Shown here: positions 1 through 6,255 of the stretch, piece after piece
How the letters are laid out: each line of letters begins with the position of its first letter
How positions within the stretch are numbered: position 1 is the stretch's first letter
Assembly (NCBI GenBank): GCA_946627575.1
Contig: CAMOVS010000077.1
Span: forward strand, 1 to 6,533
Reading direction: 5' to 3'
DNA length: 6,533 nucleotides
DNA from: an uncultured Lachnospiraceae bacterium
GTDB taxonomy: Bacteria > Bacillota > Clostridia > Lachnospirales > Lachnospiraceae
Position numbers and translations under genes: made by a program
The notes under the pieces: generated by a model
What the model was told of the DNA's origin: nothing
Databases searched by the model: none
The model's input: only the letters and a program-made list of their open reading frames with translations

Positions 1-1052
1 TCCGGCTTCATGGTCTCACGGAGAGCATCCATGCTCTGTCCGGAGTACTGGAGATACTGCTCAAAGGAAAGGCCCTGATAGGAAATCCTCTGCTCGAACT
101 CCTGAACCATCTGGTCGATCTGGCTTTCAATCATGCCTTCCGGGATATCCATCTTGCTGGACTCAACGATCTGCTCTACCAGATCATTCTCCATCTTGCT
201 CTTGGCACGCTCTTCCTTGCCCTGGCTCAGCTTGCTTCTGATATCCTCTTTGTATTCTTCCAGAGAATCAAACTCTGTGGTATCCTGTGCGAAATCATCA
301 TCGATCTCAGGAAGCTGCTTCTCCTTGATACCAAGAACCTTAACATGGAATACGGCATCCTTGCCGGCTACTTCCGGGGAATGATACTCTTCCGGGAAAG
401 TGACTTCCACGTCCTTCTCGTCACCGATGTTCATGCCGACCAGCTGATCCTCAAAGGTGTCAACGAAGGAATGGGATCCGATCTCCAGCTTCTGGCTCTC
501 TGCAGTACCGCCGTCAAAGGGAACTCCGTCTACGGTTCCTGCATAATTGAGCGTAATCACGTCGCCTTCCTTAACCGGGCGGTCTTCGATCGCTACTTCC
601 CTGGCATTGCTCTCCTGGGCTCTCTTCAGCTCAGCTTCCACCTCATCCTCGGATACTTCGACGGAATCCTTGGCTACTTCAAGTCCCTTGTACTGGCCAA
701 GCTCAACCTCGGGCTTAAGAGCAACTTCAGCCGTAAAGACCAGGTCTTCTCCCTTGCCGACACTGACAATATCAATCTCCGGGCGGGAAACCACATCCAG
801 GCCGCTCTCTTCTACTGCCTTGGCATACTCGTCGGGAAGAAGGTCATTCACCGCATCCTCAAAGAAGATCTCCGGACCGTAAAACTTCTCGATCATGGCC
901 TTGGGAGCCTTGCCCTTACGGAATCCGGGAAGATTAAAGGATCCCTTTCTCTTCTTATAGACCTGATCGGTCGCCTTCTCAAAATCCTTAGCATCAACGG
1001 TAACTGTCAGCTTGGCAGTATTATGCTCTAAGTTCTCAACCTGTACGCTCAT
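1..1052 (-). CDS. tig: Trigger factor, ribosome-associated chaperone / peptidyl-prolyl isomerase (partial, C-terminus cut by window edge)
   Basis: Trigger factor sits at the ribosome exit tunnel and shields nascent chains; it also has FKBP-type prolyl isomerase activity. I translated this gene directly: it is open from the ATG at 1050-1052 to the window edge and gives 350 residues of a family that is usually about 430. Residues 1-145 form the ribosome-binding domain, with the signature GFRKGKAP at 43-50 (the FRK ribosome contact at 44-46). The FKBP-like domain spans roughly 155-245 (GDVITLNYAGTVDGVPFDGG region, then IGSHSFVDTFEDQLVGM). The helical chaperone arm begins near 248 (LPEIDDDFAQD) and is highly charged. 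The missing part is about 80 residues of that arm. The start is fixed by a strong AAGGAGG 11 bases upstream. The gene follows the LTA-synthase-like gene but has its own promoter. In many Bacillota clpP and clpX follow tig, which would lie off the left edge. Identification is very secure. Confidence 0.97.
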   Translation of the reverse strand, partial: MSVQVENLEHNTAKLTVTVDAKDFEKATDQVYKKRKGSFNLPGFRKGKAPKAMIEKFYGPEIFFEDAVNDLLPDEYAKAVEESGLDVVSRPEIDIVSVGKGEDLVFTAEVALKPEVELGQYKGLEVAKDSVEVSEDEVEAELKRAQESNAREVAIEDRPVKEGDVITLNYAGTVDGVPFDGGTAESQKLEIGSHSFVDTFEDQLVGMNIGDEKDVEVTFPEEYHSPEVAGKDAVFHVKVLGIKEKQLPEIDDDFAQDTTEFDSLEEYKEDIRSKLSQGKEERAKSKMENDLVEQIVESSKMDIPEGMIESQIDQMVQEFEQRISYQGLSFEQYLQYSGQSMDALRETMKP

Positions 1053-1063
1053 TGTGGTTTATT

Positions 1064-1070
1064 CCTCCTT
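1064..1070 (-). promoter_or_regulatory. Ribosome binding site of tig
   Basis: The minus strand reads AAGGAGG here, a near-perfect anti-16S match, 11 bases before the ATG of tig. The spacing is slightly long, but the match is the strongest in the window, as expected for a highly expressed chaperone. It supports the chosen start. Confidence 0.85.
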
Positions 1071-1137
1071 AATCAATAATAAAATCTCTTCAAAAAAGGC
1101 ATGCTTTCATCTCTGATAAACTGCAGCGCATTTTGGT

Positions 1138-1166
1138 ATTATATCATGCTGTGTCAATGATGTCTA
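1138..1166 (-). promoter_or_regulatory. Vegetative (sigma-A type) promoter of tig
   Basis: On the minus strand there is TAGACA (1161-1166), a 17-base spacer, and a consensus TATAAT (1138-1143). Transcription should begin near 1131, giving a leader of about 80 bases before tig. The -35 box lies just beyond the stop codon of the upstream LTA-synthase-like gene (1175-1177). A TTGACA at 1151-1156 is also present but is only 8 bases from the -10 box, so it is probably not the functional -35. Confidence 0.8.
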
Positions 1167-1174
1167 CTTATTTC

Positions 1175-3253
1175 TTATTCAACCGCTGGTTTACTCTCCT
1201 CCAGGACTTCCCAATCCGGCTGCCAGGGGGCAGACTCATTATAATGGATTTTTTCATTTTCGGCACTCACCTGGATCACCGTCAGTTCCTTGGCCTTCTT
1301 CATACTGTTGACCGGGATTCTTATATGCTGCCGGTCGATTTTTTCTGACCGGATCCGGATATGGTCCCCGTAGACCCTGCTGTAATCTGTGAAATAATCC
1401 CCTTCCAGTATATAATCTCCCGTCTCTTCGTCCCAGCTGAGGCCGGTGATCACCGGATCATGGATGCCGTAACGGATCTCGCTGGGCTTTAGGTCTTTCT
1501 TGCCATTAAGCCGACGGACAAAATTGCTTCCATAGAGCATGTCATACTCCAGGAGTCGGAGGTTCTTTTTGTATTTTTTGCTGTCCGACATGGTCTGATG
1601 GTATCGATTGAGGGTTCCCTTATAGATCTTCACACTTCCCAGAATCCGGGACGCCAGCTGCCAGGTTTCCAGGTCTCCGGATTCCTTTTCTGCCTCTTTG
1701 CGGCTCCTGCCGTAATTATCCCAGATGACATAGGGAGTCTGGAATCTGTTTACCCCCTCAAGGTCTTTATTATCGATATTCATGCCGGGCAGATGGTCTC
1801 CGTAGAATACCAGAATCACATCCTCCGGATAAGAGGAAAGGCGGTCTGTCAATCTGCCTATGAAATCATCCATCTCATAGATCTCATTTGCATAGTAAGT
1901 CCAAGCATTGCAATAATTATCAGACATATTTTCTCCCGTCACCTTGATCCGGTCTTCCTGATCCTCCGGTCGGGGCGTCTGCGGGTAATCTCCGTGTCCC
2001 TGGACGGATATAGTATAGATGAGGTCTTTCTCCGGACTGGTTTCCAGAGCATCCATAATCTGGTCCTCCAGGACATAGTCCTTGGGCCAGCCGATCTCAT
2101 TGAATTCCGATATATCCATATTTTCCATGCTGATAAAACTCTGGAATCCCAGGTTGGCATAAACCTTGTCTCTGTCATAGAAGGCTGCATTGTTGTTATG
2201 AATGACCGTCCTGTAATAGCCTTCTTCTTCCAGCCAGTAGCTGATATTGTCGCAGGTCCTCTTATGGATAATGCTTCGATAAGGATATTCACCGGAGCCA
2301 AAGTCCTCCAGATTCATCCCGGTAATCACCTCGAACTCCGTGTTGATGGTTCCGGCCCCGTAAACCGACACATTGAGATTGCCGTGGATATAGTCCTTCT
2401 GCAGCCTGTGAAGGTTGGGAACCGGATCCTGGGAGATCTTCAGATTCTTCATAACTCCCGGATCAAAGAAGGATTCCAGCTGGACGAAAATGACATTGGG
2501 TCTTCGTTTCTCCTGGTCTCCCTCACCGTCCTTAAGGCTTTGGATCCCCTGATCACAATGGCGAAGAATCCTGTCGACAGCTCCCCTGGAGTATTGCATA
2601 GGGCGGTCAATACCGGTATCCACCGCTGTGATGAAAAAGCTGTAGGCCACGCCATAATCCCTGTAGGCATCCATAAGATTATCGAACTTTCTAGCCAGGA
2701 TTCCCTTATTGGTTCCTGTCTTAAGAACGATGAGAAAAAAGAGGCCGATGAGCCCCATCCAGAAGAATCCCACCCTGGCATCATAAGCCCTCTTCTGCTC
2801 CCTTGTATACAGGAAAAGACAAACCATGCCGGCGATCATAAGAACCATAAGAATGACACAGGCAATGATCTGGGGCAGGCTCAGATAAGCCCGGATAACG
2901 GGCAGGGCCGACCGGGCAACGGTCAGATCCACAGCCGTAAAGGGAGTTTTTCTGTGGCTCAGGATGACTCCGTTGATCAGACCCACCAGAAGCCAGCTTC
3001 CTCCCGCCATGGCATAGGCAAAGATTTTTTTGCGCAGGAGAAAAACCGCGGAAAGGGTGGTGAATATCAAAAGACCATTAAAAAGAAACATGAAGGTTCT
3101 CTGATGGATAAAAAGAAGCAGGGCGGCAGGGGATTTGCGCTGGAGCATCTCCAGATAGACATTCAGAAAGAGGGTCATTATTAAATTGATGAGAATATAT
3201 TTTCCTATATCAAAGGAAAACAGACTGCCCGCATGATCCTTTATTGATTTCAT
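1175..3253 (-). CDS. LTA-synthase-family membrane sulfatase-fold protein (polyglycerolphosphate-type transferase) with extra C-terminal domain
   Basis: This 692-residue protein has the LtaS architecture: about five N-terminal membrane helices (roughly 17-36, 45-72, 78-98, 126-149, 162-178) and then an extracellular sulfatase-fold domain. Visible active-site elements are NVIFVQLESFFDP at 253-265 (metal ligand Glu260), GAGTINTEF at 299-307 (likely nucleophile Thr302, equivalent to Thr300 of S. aureus LtaS), VQGHGDYP at 417-424 (His420) and YGDHLPG at 484-490 (metal ligands Asp485, His486). Family members transfer glycerolphosphate from phosphatidylglycerol to build lipoteichoic acid or related polymers; the exact polymer here is unknown. 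A segment after about residue 597 (DPVITGLSWDEETGDYILEG, then FTDYSRVY) lies beyond the catalytic domain and looks like a small beta-rich, Ig/TIG-like module. The gene follows srtB after 33 bases. Its GAGG ribosome site sits only 2 bases from the ATG, but no other start is available because the same frame runs back to the srtB stop without another start codon. Family assignment is secure; the substrate is inferred. Confidence 0.92.
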   Translation of the reverse strand: MKSIKDHAGSLFSFDIGKYILINLIMTLFLNVYLEMLQRKSPAALLLFIHQRTFMFLFNGLLIFTTLSAVFLLRKKIFAYAMAGGSWLLVGLINGVILSHRKTPFTAVDLTVARSALPVIRAYLSLPQIIACVILMVLMIAGMVCLFLYTREQKRAYDARVGFFWMGLIGLFFLIVLKTGTNKGILARKFDNLMDAYRDYGVAYSFFITAVDTGIDRPMQYSRGAVDRILRHCDQGIQSLKDGEGDQEKRRPNVIFVQLESFFDPGVMKNLKISQDPVPNLHRLQKDYIHGNLNVSVYGAGTINTEFEVITGMNLEDFGSGEYPYRSIIHKRTCDNISYWLEEEGYYRTVIHNNNAAFYDRDKVYANLGFQSFISMENMDISEFNEIGWPKDYVLEDQIMDALETSPEKDLIYTISVQGHGDYPQTPRPEDQEDRIKVTGENMSDNYCNAWTYYANEIYEMDDFIGRLTDRLSSYPEDVILVFYGDHLPGMNIDNKDLEGVNRFQTPYVIWDNYGRSRKEAEKESGDLETWQLASRILGSVKIYKGTLNRYHQTMSDSKKYKKNLRLLEYDMLYGSNFVRRLNGKKDLKPSEIRYGIHDPVITGLSWDEETGDYILEGDYFTDYSRVYGDHIRIRSEKIDRQHIRIPVNSMKKAKELTVIQVSAENEKIHYNESAPWQPDWEVLEESKPAVE

Positions 3254-3255
3254 GT

Positions 3256-3259
3256 CCTC
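3256..3259 (-). promoter_or_regulatory. Closely spaced ribosome binding site of the LTA-synthase-like gene
   Basis: The minus strand reads GAGTGAGGAC directly before the ATG, leaving only 2 bases between the GAGG core and the start codon. This is shorter than the usual 5 to 9 and suggests weak initiation, or reliance on ribosomes arriving from srtB just upstream. The twelve codons between the in-frame srtB stop and this ATG offer no alternative ATG, GTG or TTG. Confidence 0.5.
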
Positions 3260-3286
3260 ACTCTTATGCCTTCCTGCTATTTCATG

Positions 3287-4108
3287 CTACTTTTTATGGT
3301 CTTTCTCCTTGGCGGGGGGATCTATATGGTCTGTTTCCTGGATCAAGGTCCCCTGTACGATAAATCGGCCGGCTTCCGTGGTGGATGTACAGGTGGACAG
3401 GGTCACGATCGGATCTGCCGGATCCGGCTTGGTTCTGGTTTTATAGAGGGACTTCTCCACCGCCTCTTTCAGATAGGCTTCAATATCCTCGTCCCACTCA
3501 AAATCTATCATATAGGCCGGATGGTATACGGTATTGTTATCGGCATCAATCTTGACGCTGATCTCCCGGGCCGCAAAGACCTGGAACTCCATATCCTTGT
3601 CCGGAGTAAGGATCCAGATGAACTCATGCTTTTTATAATCCGCATCCTTGTTGTAAGCAGTATCATAGTAGCGCTTCAGATAGCCGAACATCTTTCCGCT
3701 GTTCATGTTGTGGCCATATACAATACTGTTCCAGGTATCAAAGGGAGGCAGACATGCCGCATCCAGGAAAATAGCCCCGTTAATATTCTGCTCTTTCTCG
3801 AAGGTCCGGTGCAGATAATAGTCATTGTCCGTGGTCTGAACAATGGGATACTTGACATTCTTATCAATGTAGATCCATCCAACCACATCCGGATTCGCCT
3901 TTTTCAGATCTGCAAAATTAATCTCAATCGGACACTTGTGGGGATCCTTCCCATCTTCTGTAGATTCTTCTACATATTTATCTCTGAGATCATCGTATTC
4001 GTCATCTCCCTTTTTGTAGGCCTGACGAAAGCCCCACAGCTTCCAGAGGGCAAAAAGAAAGATCCCCAGGAAAAGAAGCAAAAGAATCCTGAATATCATT
4101 TTTTTCAT
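3287..4108 (-). CDS. srtB: Class B sortase
   Basis: Sortases are membrane-anchored cysteine transpeptidases that cut a C-terminal sorting signal on secreted proteins and link them to the cell wall. This 273-residue protein has a positively charged start (MKKM) and one hydrophobic anchor at about 5-25, with the rest outside the cell. The catalytic triad is visible: His133 in IVYGHNM, Cys240 in VTLSTC, and Arg248 in AGRFIVQG. The TLSTCT plus GRFIVQG arrangement, the stretch GWIYIDKNVKYPIVQ at 77-91 and the length fit class B rather than class A or C. The tail after 258 is short and charged. An AGAGG ribosome site lies about 8 bases before the ATG. It follows cobU by 19 bases and precedes the LTA-synthase-like gene by 33. 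No substrate with a sorting signal is present in the window, so what it anchors cannot be said. Class B sortases in Clostridia are often general housekeeping enzymes rather than heme-uptake specific. Confidence 0.95.
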   Translation of the reverse strand: MKKMIFRILLLLFLGIFLFALWKLWGFRQAYKKGDDEYDDLRDKYVEESTEDGKDPHKCPIEINFADLKKANPDVVGWIYIDKNVKYPIVQTTDNDYYLHRTFEKEQNINGAIFLDAACLPPFDTWNSIVYGHNMNSGKMFGYLKRYYDTAYNKDADYKKHEFIWILTPDKDMEFQVFAAREISVKIDADNNTVYHPAYMIDFEWDEDIEAYLKEAVEKSLYKTRTKPDPADPIVTLSTCTSTTEAGRFIVQGTLIQETDHIDPPAKEKDHKK

Positions 4109-4127
4109 ATATTATTCCTCTTTGACA

Positions 4128-4682
4128 TCACTTGATTCTCACGGGGATCCCGCTGACGCACAAGGTGACCTCGTCAGCCATCGAAGCAATAAACTGGTTG
4201 GCCTTGCCGGCCATATCGCTGAAGACCCGGCCCAGCCTGTAGGAAGGCACCACGCTCATACCAACCTCATTGGTCACAATAATCAGAGTCTTGTCCGCGT
4301 CACGGATACCCTTGATCAGGCCGCTCAGTTCCAGAATCACTTCATTCTCCAGATCGCTGATCTCCTGATTGGAAATGGTCTCGAAGTCCCTTTCCTCCTC
4401 AAAAAGAATGTTGGTAATCATAACCGTCACACAATCCAGAAGAATGGTGTTTTTCTCTGTGCTGGACACCACCTGGCCAAGATCGCGGTAACCCTCATAG
4501 GTCCCCCAGTTGACATCCCGCCTCTCCTGGTGGATCCGGATCCTCTCCTTCATATCCTCATCGACCGGGATGGCCGTTGCCAGATAGAGAACACTCTGGT
4601 CCCCGCACTCTCTGGCTTTCTTCTCTGCAATGACACTCTTACCGGACCGGCTTCCCCCGGTCACCATGATAACTTTAGACAT
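4128..4682 (-). CDS. cobU: Adenosylcobinamide kinase / adenosylcobinamide-phosphate guanylyltransferase
   Basis: CobU phosphorylates adenosylcobinamide and then transfers GMP to give AdoCbi-GDP, a step in nucleotide-loop assembly of cobamides (vitamin B12 group) in the cytoplasm. The 184-residue length is normal. The P-loop GGSRSGKS is at 9-16, YLATAIPVDEDM at 33-44, and RIRIHQERR at 47-55, where His51 matches the histidine that becomes guanylylated in the Salmonella enzyme. LDCVTVMITN (82-91), VTNEVG (136-141), RLGRVFSDMAGKANQ (149-163) and a C-terminal SGIPVRIK complete the family pattern. One oddity is NEVGMSVVP at 138-146, where most members have Gly in place of Ser143. The start is supported by GAGGGGTGAT about 7 bases upstream. 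It lies 16 bases after the DUF1189-like gene. No cobS, cobT, cobC or cobD is nearby, so it probably serves a pathway encoded elsewhere, or salvage of imported cobinamide. Confidence 0.95.
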   Translation of the reverse strand: MSKVIMVTGGSRSGKSVIAEKKARECGDQSVLYLATAIPVDEDMKERIRIHQERRDVNWGTYEGYRDLGQVVSSTEKNTILLDCVTVMITNILFEEERDFETISNQEISDLENEVILELSGLIKGIRDADKTLIIVTNEVGMSVVPSYRLGRVFSDMAGKANQFIASMADEVTLCVSGIPVRIK

Positions 4683-4698
4683 AATATCACCCCTCTAT

Positions 4699-5484
4699 CT
4701 ACTTTTTAAGATCAATCTTCAGGACACTGGCCTGACCCCGAAAGATATGGGAGAAAGTTGCACAGACCAGGATCAGTTCAACGATAAGGCCGTTCATGGG
4801 ATAGCCCAGGGCTATGCCCACATTTTGAATCAGCACGAACAGGGTTCTGGCATAGACCACGATGGCAAATGTCGTCCCGAAGGGCAGCCGGTCTCCTCCC
4901 GGATCCTTGACCAGGCCGCGGCACAGGAGGGCAAAAAAGAGGGTCATGGCCAGATATTGAAGCAGGGTCACGATATAGATGGCAATCATCGACAGGCCCA
5001 GGCTGATCCGGTAGATGGGGAGCAGGCTGACCAGGGTATCATTGTTGATCTCATCCACTCCCAGATCACGATAGGCAACCTCCCTGGATACTCCCCCCGA
5101 ATTCAAAACCATGTTGGTCCTGCTGAAATAAAAGGCATAGCCTTCTTCCTTAACATCCGACGAGCTAAAGGACTCCACCCCCGCATCCACCTTGACAAAA
5201 CATACGTTGCCCAGGGCGAAGGACAAGGACTGGTCGCAATCCATGATTCCGTCATGGATCCGGAAAGCCGGCAGTCTGTTGCGGAGAAGATTATCCAGGC
5301 CTCCTACACTGGCATCCCAGGCCAGGAAGGGAATCACATTGGCAATCAGGGTCAACAAAAGAACCAGAACCAGAGTGTAGACCTTTAGGGAATGCTTCTT
5401 GTCTTCAATCAGCTCCCGATACCTGGACGGAAAGAAACATGCTATGACATATTGAGATGTAAATGTAACCGAATTCTCTTTCAT
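4699..5484 (-). CDS. DUF1189-like multi-pass membrane protein of unknown function
   Basis: This 261-residue protein has one membrane helix near the start (about 34-54), a non-membrane region of about 100 residues (55-153), and then four hydrophobic stretches (about 157-173, 174-189, 203-226 and 230-246). The order and the text LLRNRLPAFRIHDGIMDCDQ, followed by a strand-rich segment with FVKVDAG, resemble the DUF1189 family, whose members carry a similar 'LPxFxIxxG' soluble region between helix 1 and the remaining helices. I recognise this from memory of the family, not from a search. No catalytic motif stands out and the function of the family is not known to me. The short N-terminal part (SQYVIACFFPSRYRELIEDKK) is probably cytoplasmic. 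AGAGG lies 4 bases before the ATG. The gene is 23 bases after the DJ-1 gene and 16 before cobU, so it is surely co-transcribed. Its position beside envelope genes hints at, but does not prove, a membrane or envelope role. Confidence 0.75.
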   Translation of the reverse strand: MKENSVTFTSQYVIACFFPSRYRELIEDKKHSLKVYTLVLVLLLTLIANVIPFLAWDASVGGLDNLLRNRLPAFRIHDGIMDCDQSLSFALGNVCFVKVDAGVESFSSSDVKEEGYAFYFSRTNMVLNSGGVSREVAYRDLGVDEINNDTLVSLLPIYRISLGLSMIAIYIVTLLQYLAMTLFFALLCRGLVKDPGGDRLPFGTTFAIVVYARTLFVLIQNVGIALGYPMNGLIVELILVCATFSHIFRGQASVLKIDLKK

Positions 5485-5507
5485 CGTTCCTCTTTGCTAT
5501 CCCTTAT

Positions 5508-6056
5508 TTATCCTTTATAGATAATTGATTTTGCAACAGCGTCCGCTTTGTCCTGACCGAAAAGGCGGCTGATCAGGGTCAGGGCAAAGGGAATGGCGGT
5601 TCCTACACCCCGGCTGGTCGTGATATGTCCATCCACCACAACTTCTTCTTCCAGATACTCACCAACGGGCAGCCCTTCCAGACAGCCCGGGTAGCTGGTG
5701 GCTCTTCGGTCTTTAAGAAAGCCCAGACCTGCAAGGACCAGGGGAGCAGCACAGATGGCCGCAACCATCCTGCCGGCTTCATATTGCCCTTTCAGGATGT
5801 CCGCCAGCTCTTCATGATCCCTCAGATGATGCGTGCCGGGCATACCTCCCGGAAGAATCATCAAATCGGCCTCTTCCAGGCCATCCTCCAGGACAAGGTC
5901 CGCTTCCACCTTAATGCCATGGGCTCCCTGAATATCCTTCCTGCCCATGATAGAAACCGTCTCCAGGTCGGCACCGGCCCTCCGAAGCAGATCTACACTG
6001 GTCAGGCCCTCCACCTCTTCAAAACCATCGGCAAGAAATACATATACTTTACTCAT
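5508..6056 (-). CDS. DJ-1/PfpI (ThiJ) family protein
   Basis: The protein belongs to the DJ-1 branch of the DJ-1/PfpI superfamily, small cytoplasmic proteins with a reactive cysteine linked to oxidative or carbonyl stress (proposed deglycase, glyoxalase or redox-sensor roles, still debated). From the chosen start it has 182 residues. The N-terminal strand and Glu motif VYVFLADGFEEVEG (4-17) carries Glu16, equivalent to Glu18 of human DJ-1. LPGGMPGTHHLRDH follows at 68-81. The nucleophile elbow AAICAAPLVLAG is at 99-110 with Cys102 (DJ-1 Cys106). TSYPG at 120-124 has Tyr where human DJ-1 has His126, as is common in bacterial members. It ends with TSRGVGTAIPFAL at 147-159. I chose the ATG at 6054-6056 over one six codons upstream (6072-6074) because AGAGGAG sits 7 bases before it and the family begins right at this Met. 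It is the first gene of the five-gene unit. Older databases often call it ThiJ or a thiazole biosynthesis protein, which is unsupported. Confidence 0.93.
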   Translation of the reverse strand: MSKVYVFLADGFEEVEGLTSVDLLRRAGADLETVSIMGRKDIQGAHGIKVEADLVLEDGLEEADLMILPGGMPGTHHLRDHEELADILKGQYEAGRMVAAICAAPLVLAGLGFLKDRRATSYPGCLEGLPVGEYLEEEVVVDGHITTSRGVGTAIPFALTLISRLFGQDKADAVAKSIIYKG

Positions 6057-6063
6057 GAAATCG

Positions 6064-6070
6064 CTCCTCT
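6064..6070 (-). promoter_or_regulatory. Ribosome binding site that sets the DJ-1 family gene start
   Basis: The minus strand reads AGAGGAG, followed by 7 bases and then the ATG at 6054-6056. Because this site lies inside the coding stretch that would be used by the upstream ATG at 6072-6074, it argues for the downstream start and a 182-residue product. Confidence 0.8.
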
Positions 6071-6105
6071 GCAAACAAATAATAAACGTATATTTCTATC
6101 TCATT

Positions 6106-6134
6106 ATTGTAGCTTAAATAAATAGCTAATGCAA
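6106..6134 (-). promoter_or_regulatory. Vegetative (sigma-A type) promoter of the five-gene unit
   Basis: On the minus strand TTGCAT (6129-6134), a 17-base spacer and TACAAT (6106-6111) form a near-consensus promoter. Transcription should begin near 6099, about 42 bases before the DJ-1 family ATG. The flanks are AT-rich. I see no clear operator repeat around it. It lies downstream of the kinase terminator, so the unit appears to be transcribed separately from the kinase. Confidence 0.75.
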
Positions 6135-6171
6135 GAGAGAACTGGCCTGTCCGCAAGCCGGGGCACAGACG

Positions 6172-6214
6172 TAAAACTCCCCCTGCAGCCAGGCTGCGGG
6201 GGGAATTCTTTTTT
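6172..6214 (-). terminator. Intrinsic terminator after the FGGY kinase gene (potentially bidirectional)
   Basis: The core inverted repeat is at 6178-6204: CCCCC and GCAG on the left arm face CTGC and GGGGG on the right, around a five-base loop (CCAGG, 6189-6193). On the minus strand the hairpin is followed by GUUUUAC, and the A-rich run before it can pair with that U-run to lengthen the stem. On the plus strand the same hairpin is followed by AATTC and six T, so it could also stop transcription coming from the left. It lies about 45 to 80 bases past the kinase stop codon and before the next promoter, which fits its job. Confidence 0.85.
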
Positions 6215-6255
6215 AATCATGATGCATATTATTGCAATGTTTTATCGATAACAAA

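Noticed and set aside
345..1031. Plus-strand open frame of 228 codons opposite tig
   Set aside because: Antisense shadow of trigger factor, which is unmistakable on the minus strand.
1096..1107. Near-palindrome around GGCATGC in the tig leader
   Set aside because: It has no loop to form a stable hairpin in RNA and no repeated copy elsewhere in the window, so neither a terminator nor an operator can be claimed.
1151..1156. Perfect TTGACA on the minus strand near the tig -10 box
   Set aside because: It is only 8 bases from the TATAAT, too close to act as the -35. TAGACA at 1161-1166 has the ideal 17-base spacing.
1598..3184. Long plus-strand open frame (528 codons) opposite the LTA-synthase-like gene
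   Set aside because: It is wholly antisense to a gene with intact catalytic motifs. Its product is an unlikely string rich in His, Ile and Gly with no recognisable domain, and it lacks a convincing ribosome site. Such frames arise from codon bias on the other strand.
3266..4135. Plus-strand open frame of 289 codons opposite srtB
   Set aside because: It covers srtB almost exactly in antisense, has no family resemblance, and would overlap two gene junctions.
4630..5388. Plus-strand open frame of 252 codons opposite the DUF1189-like gene
   Set aside because: Very Gln, His, Gly and Asp rich low-complexity translation that mirrors the hydrophobic codons of the membrane protein on the minus strand. 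Treated as a shadow.
6144..6159. Small inverted repeat between the kinase terminator and the downstream promoter (six-pair stem, four-base loop on the minus strand)
   Set aside because: The stem is short with one G-U pair, there is no U-run after it, and it lies upstream of the -35 box. It could be a chance repeat or a weak binding site, but nothing further supports it.
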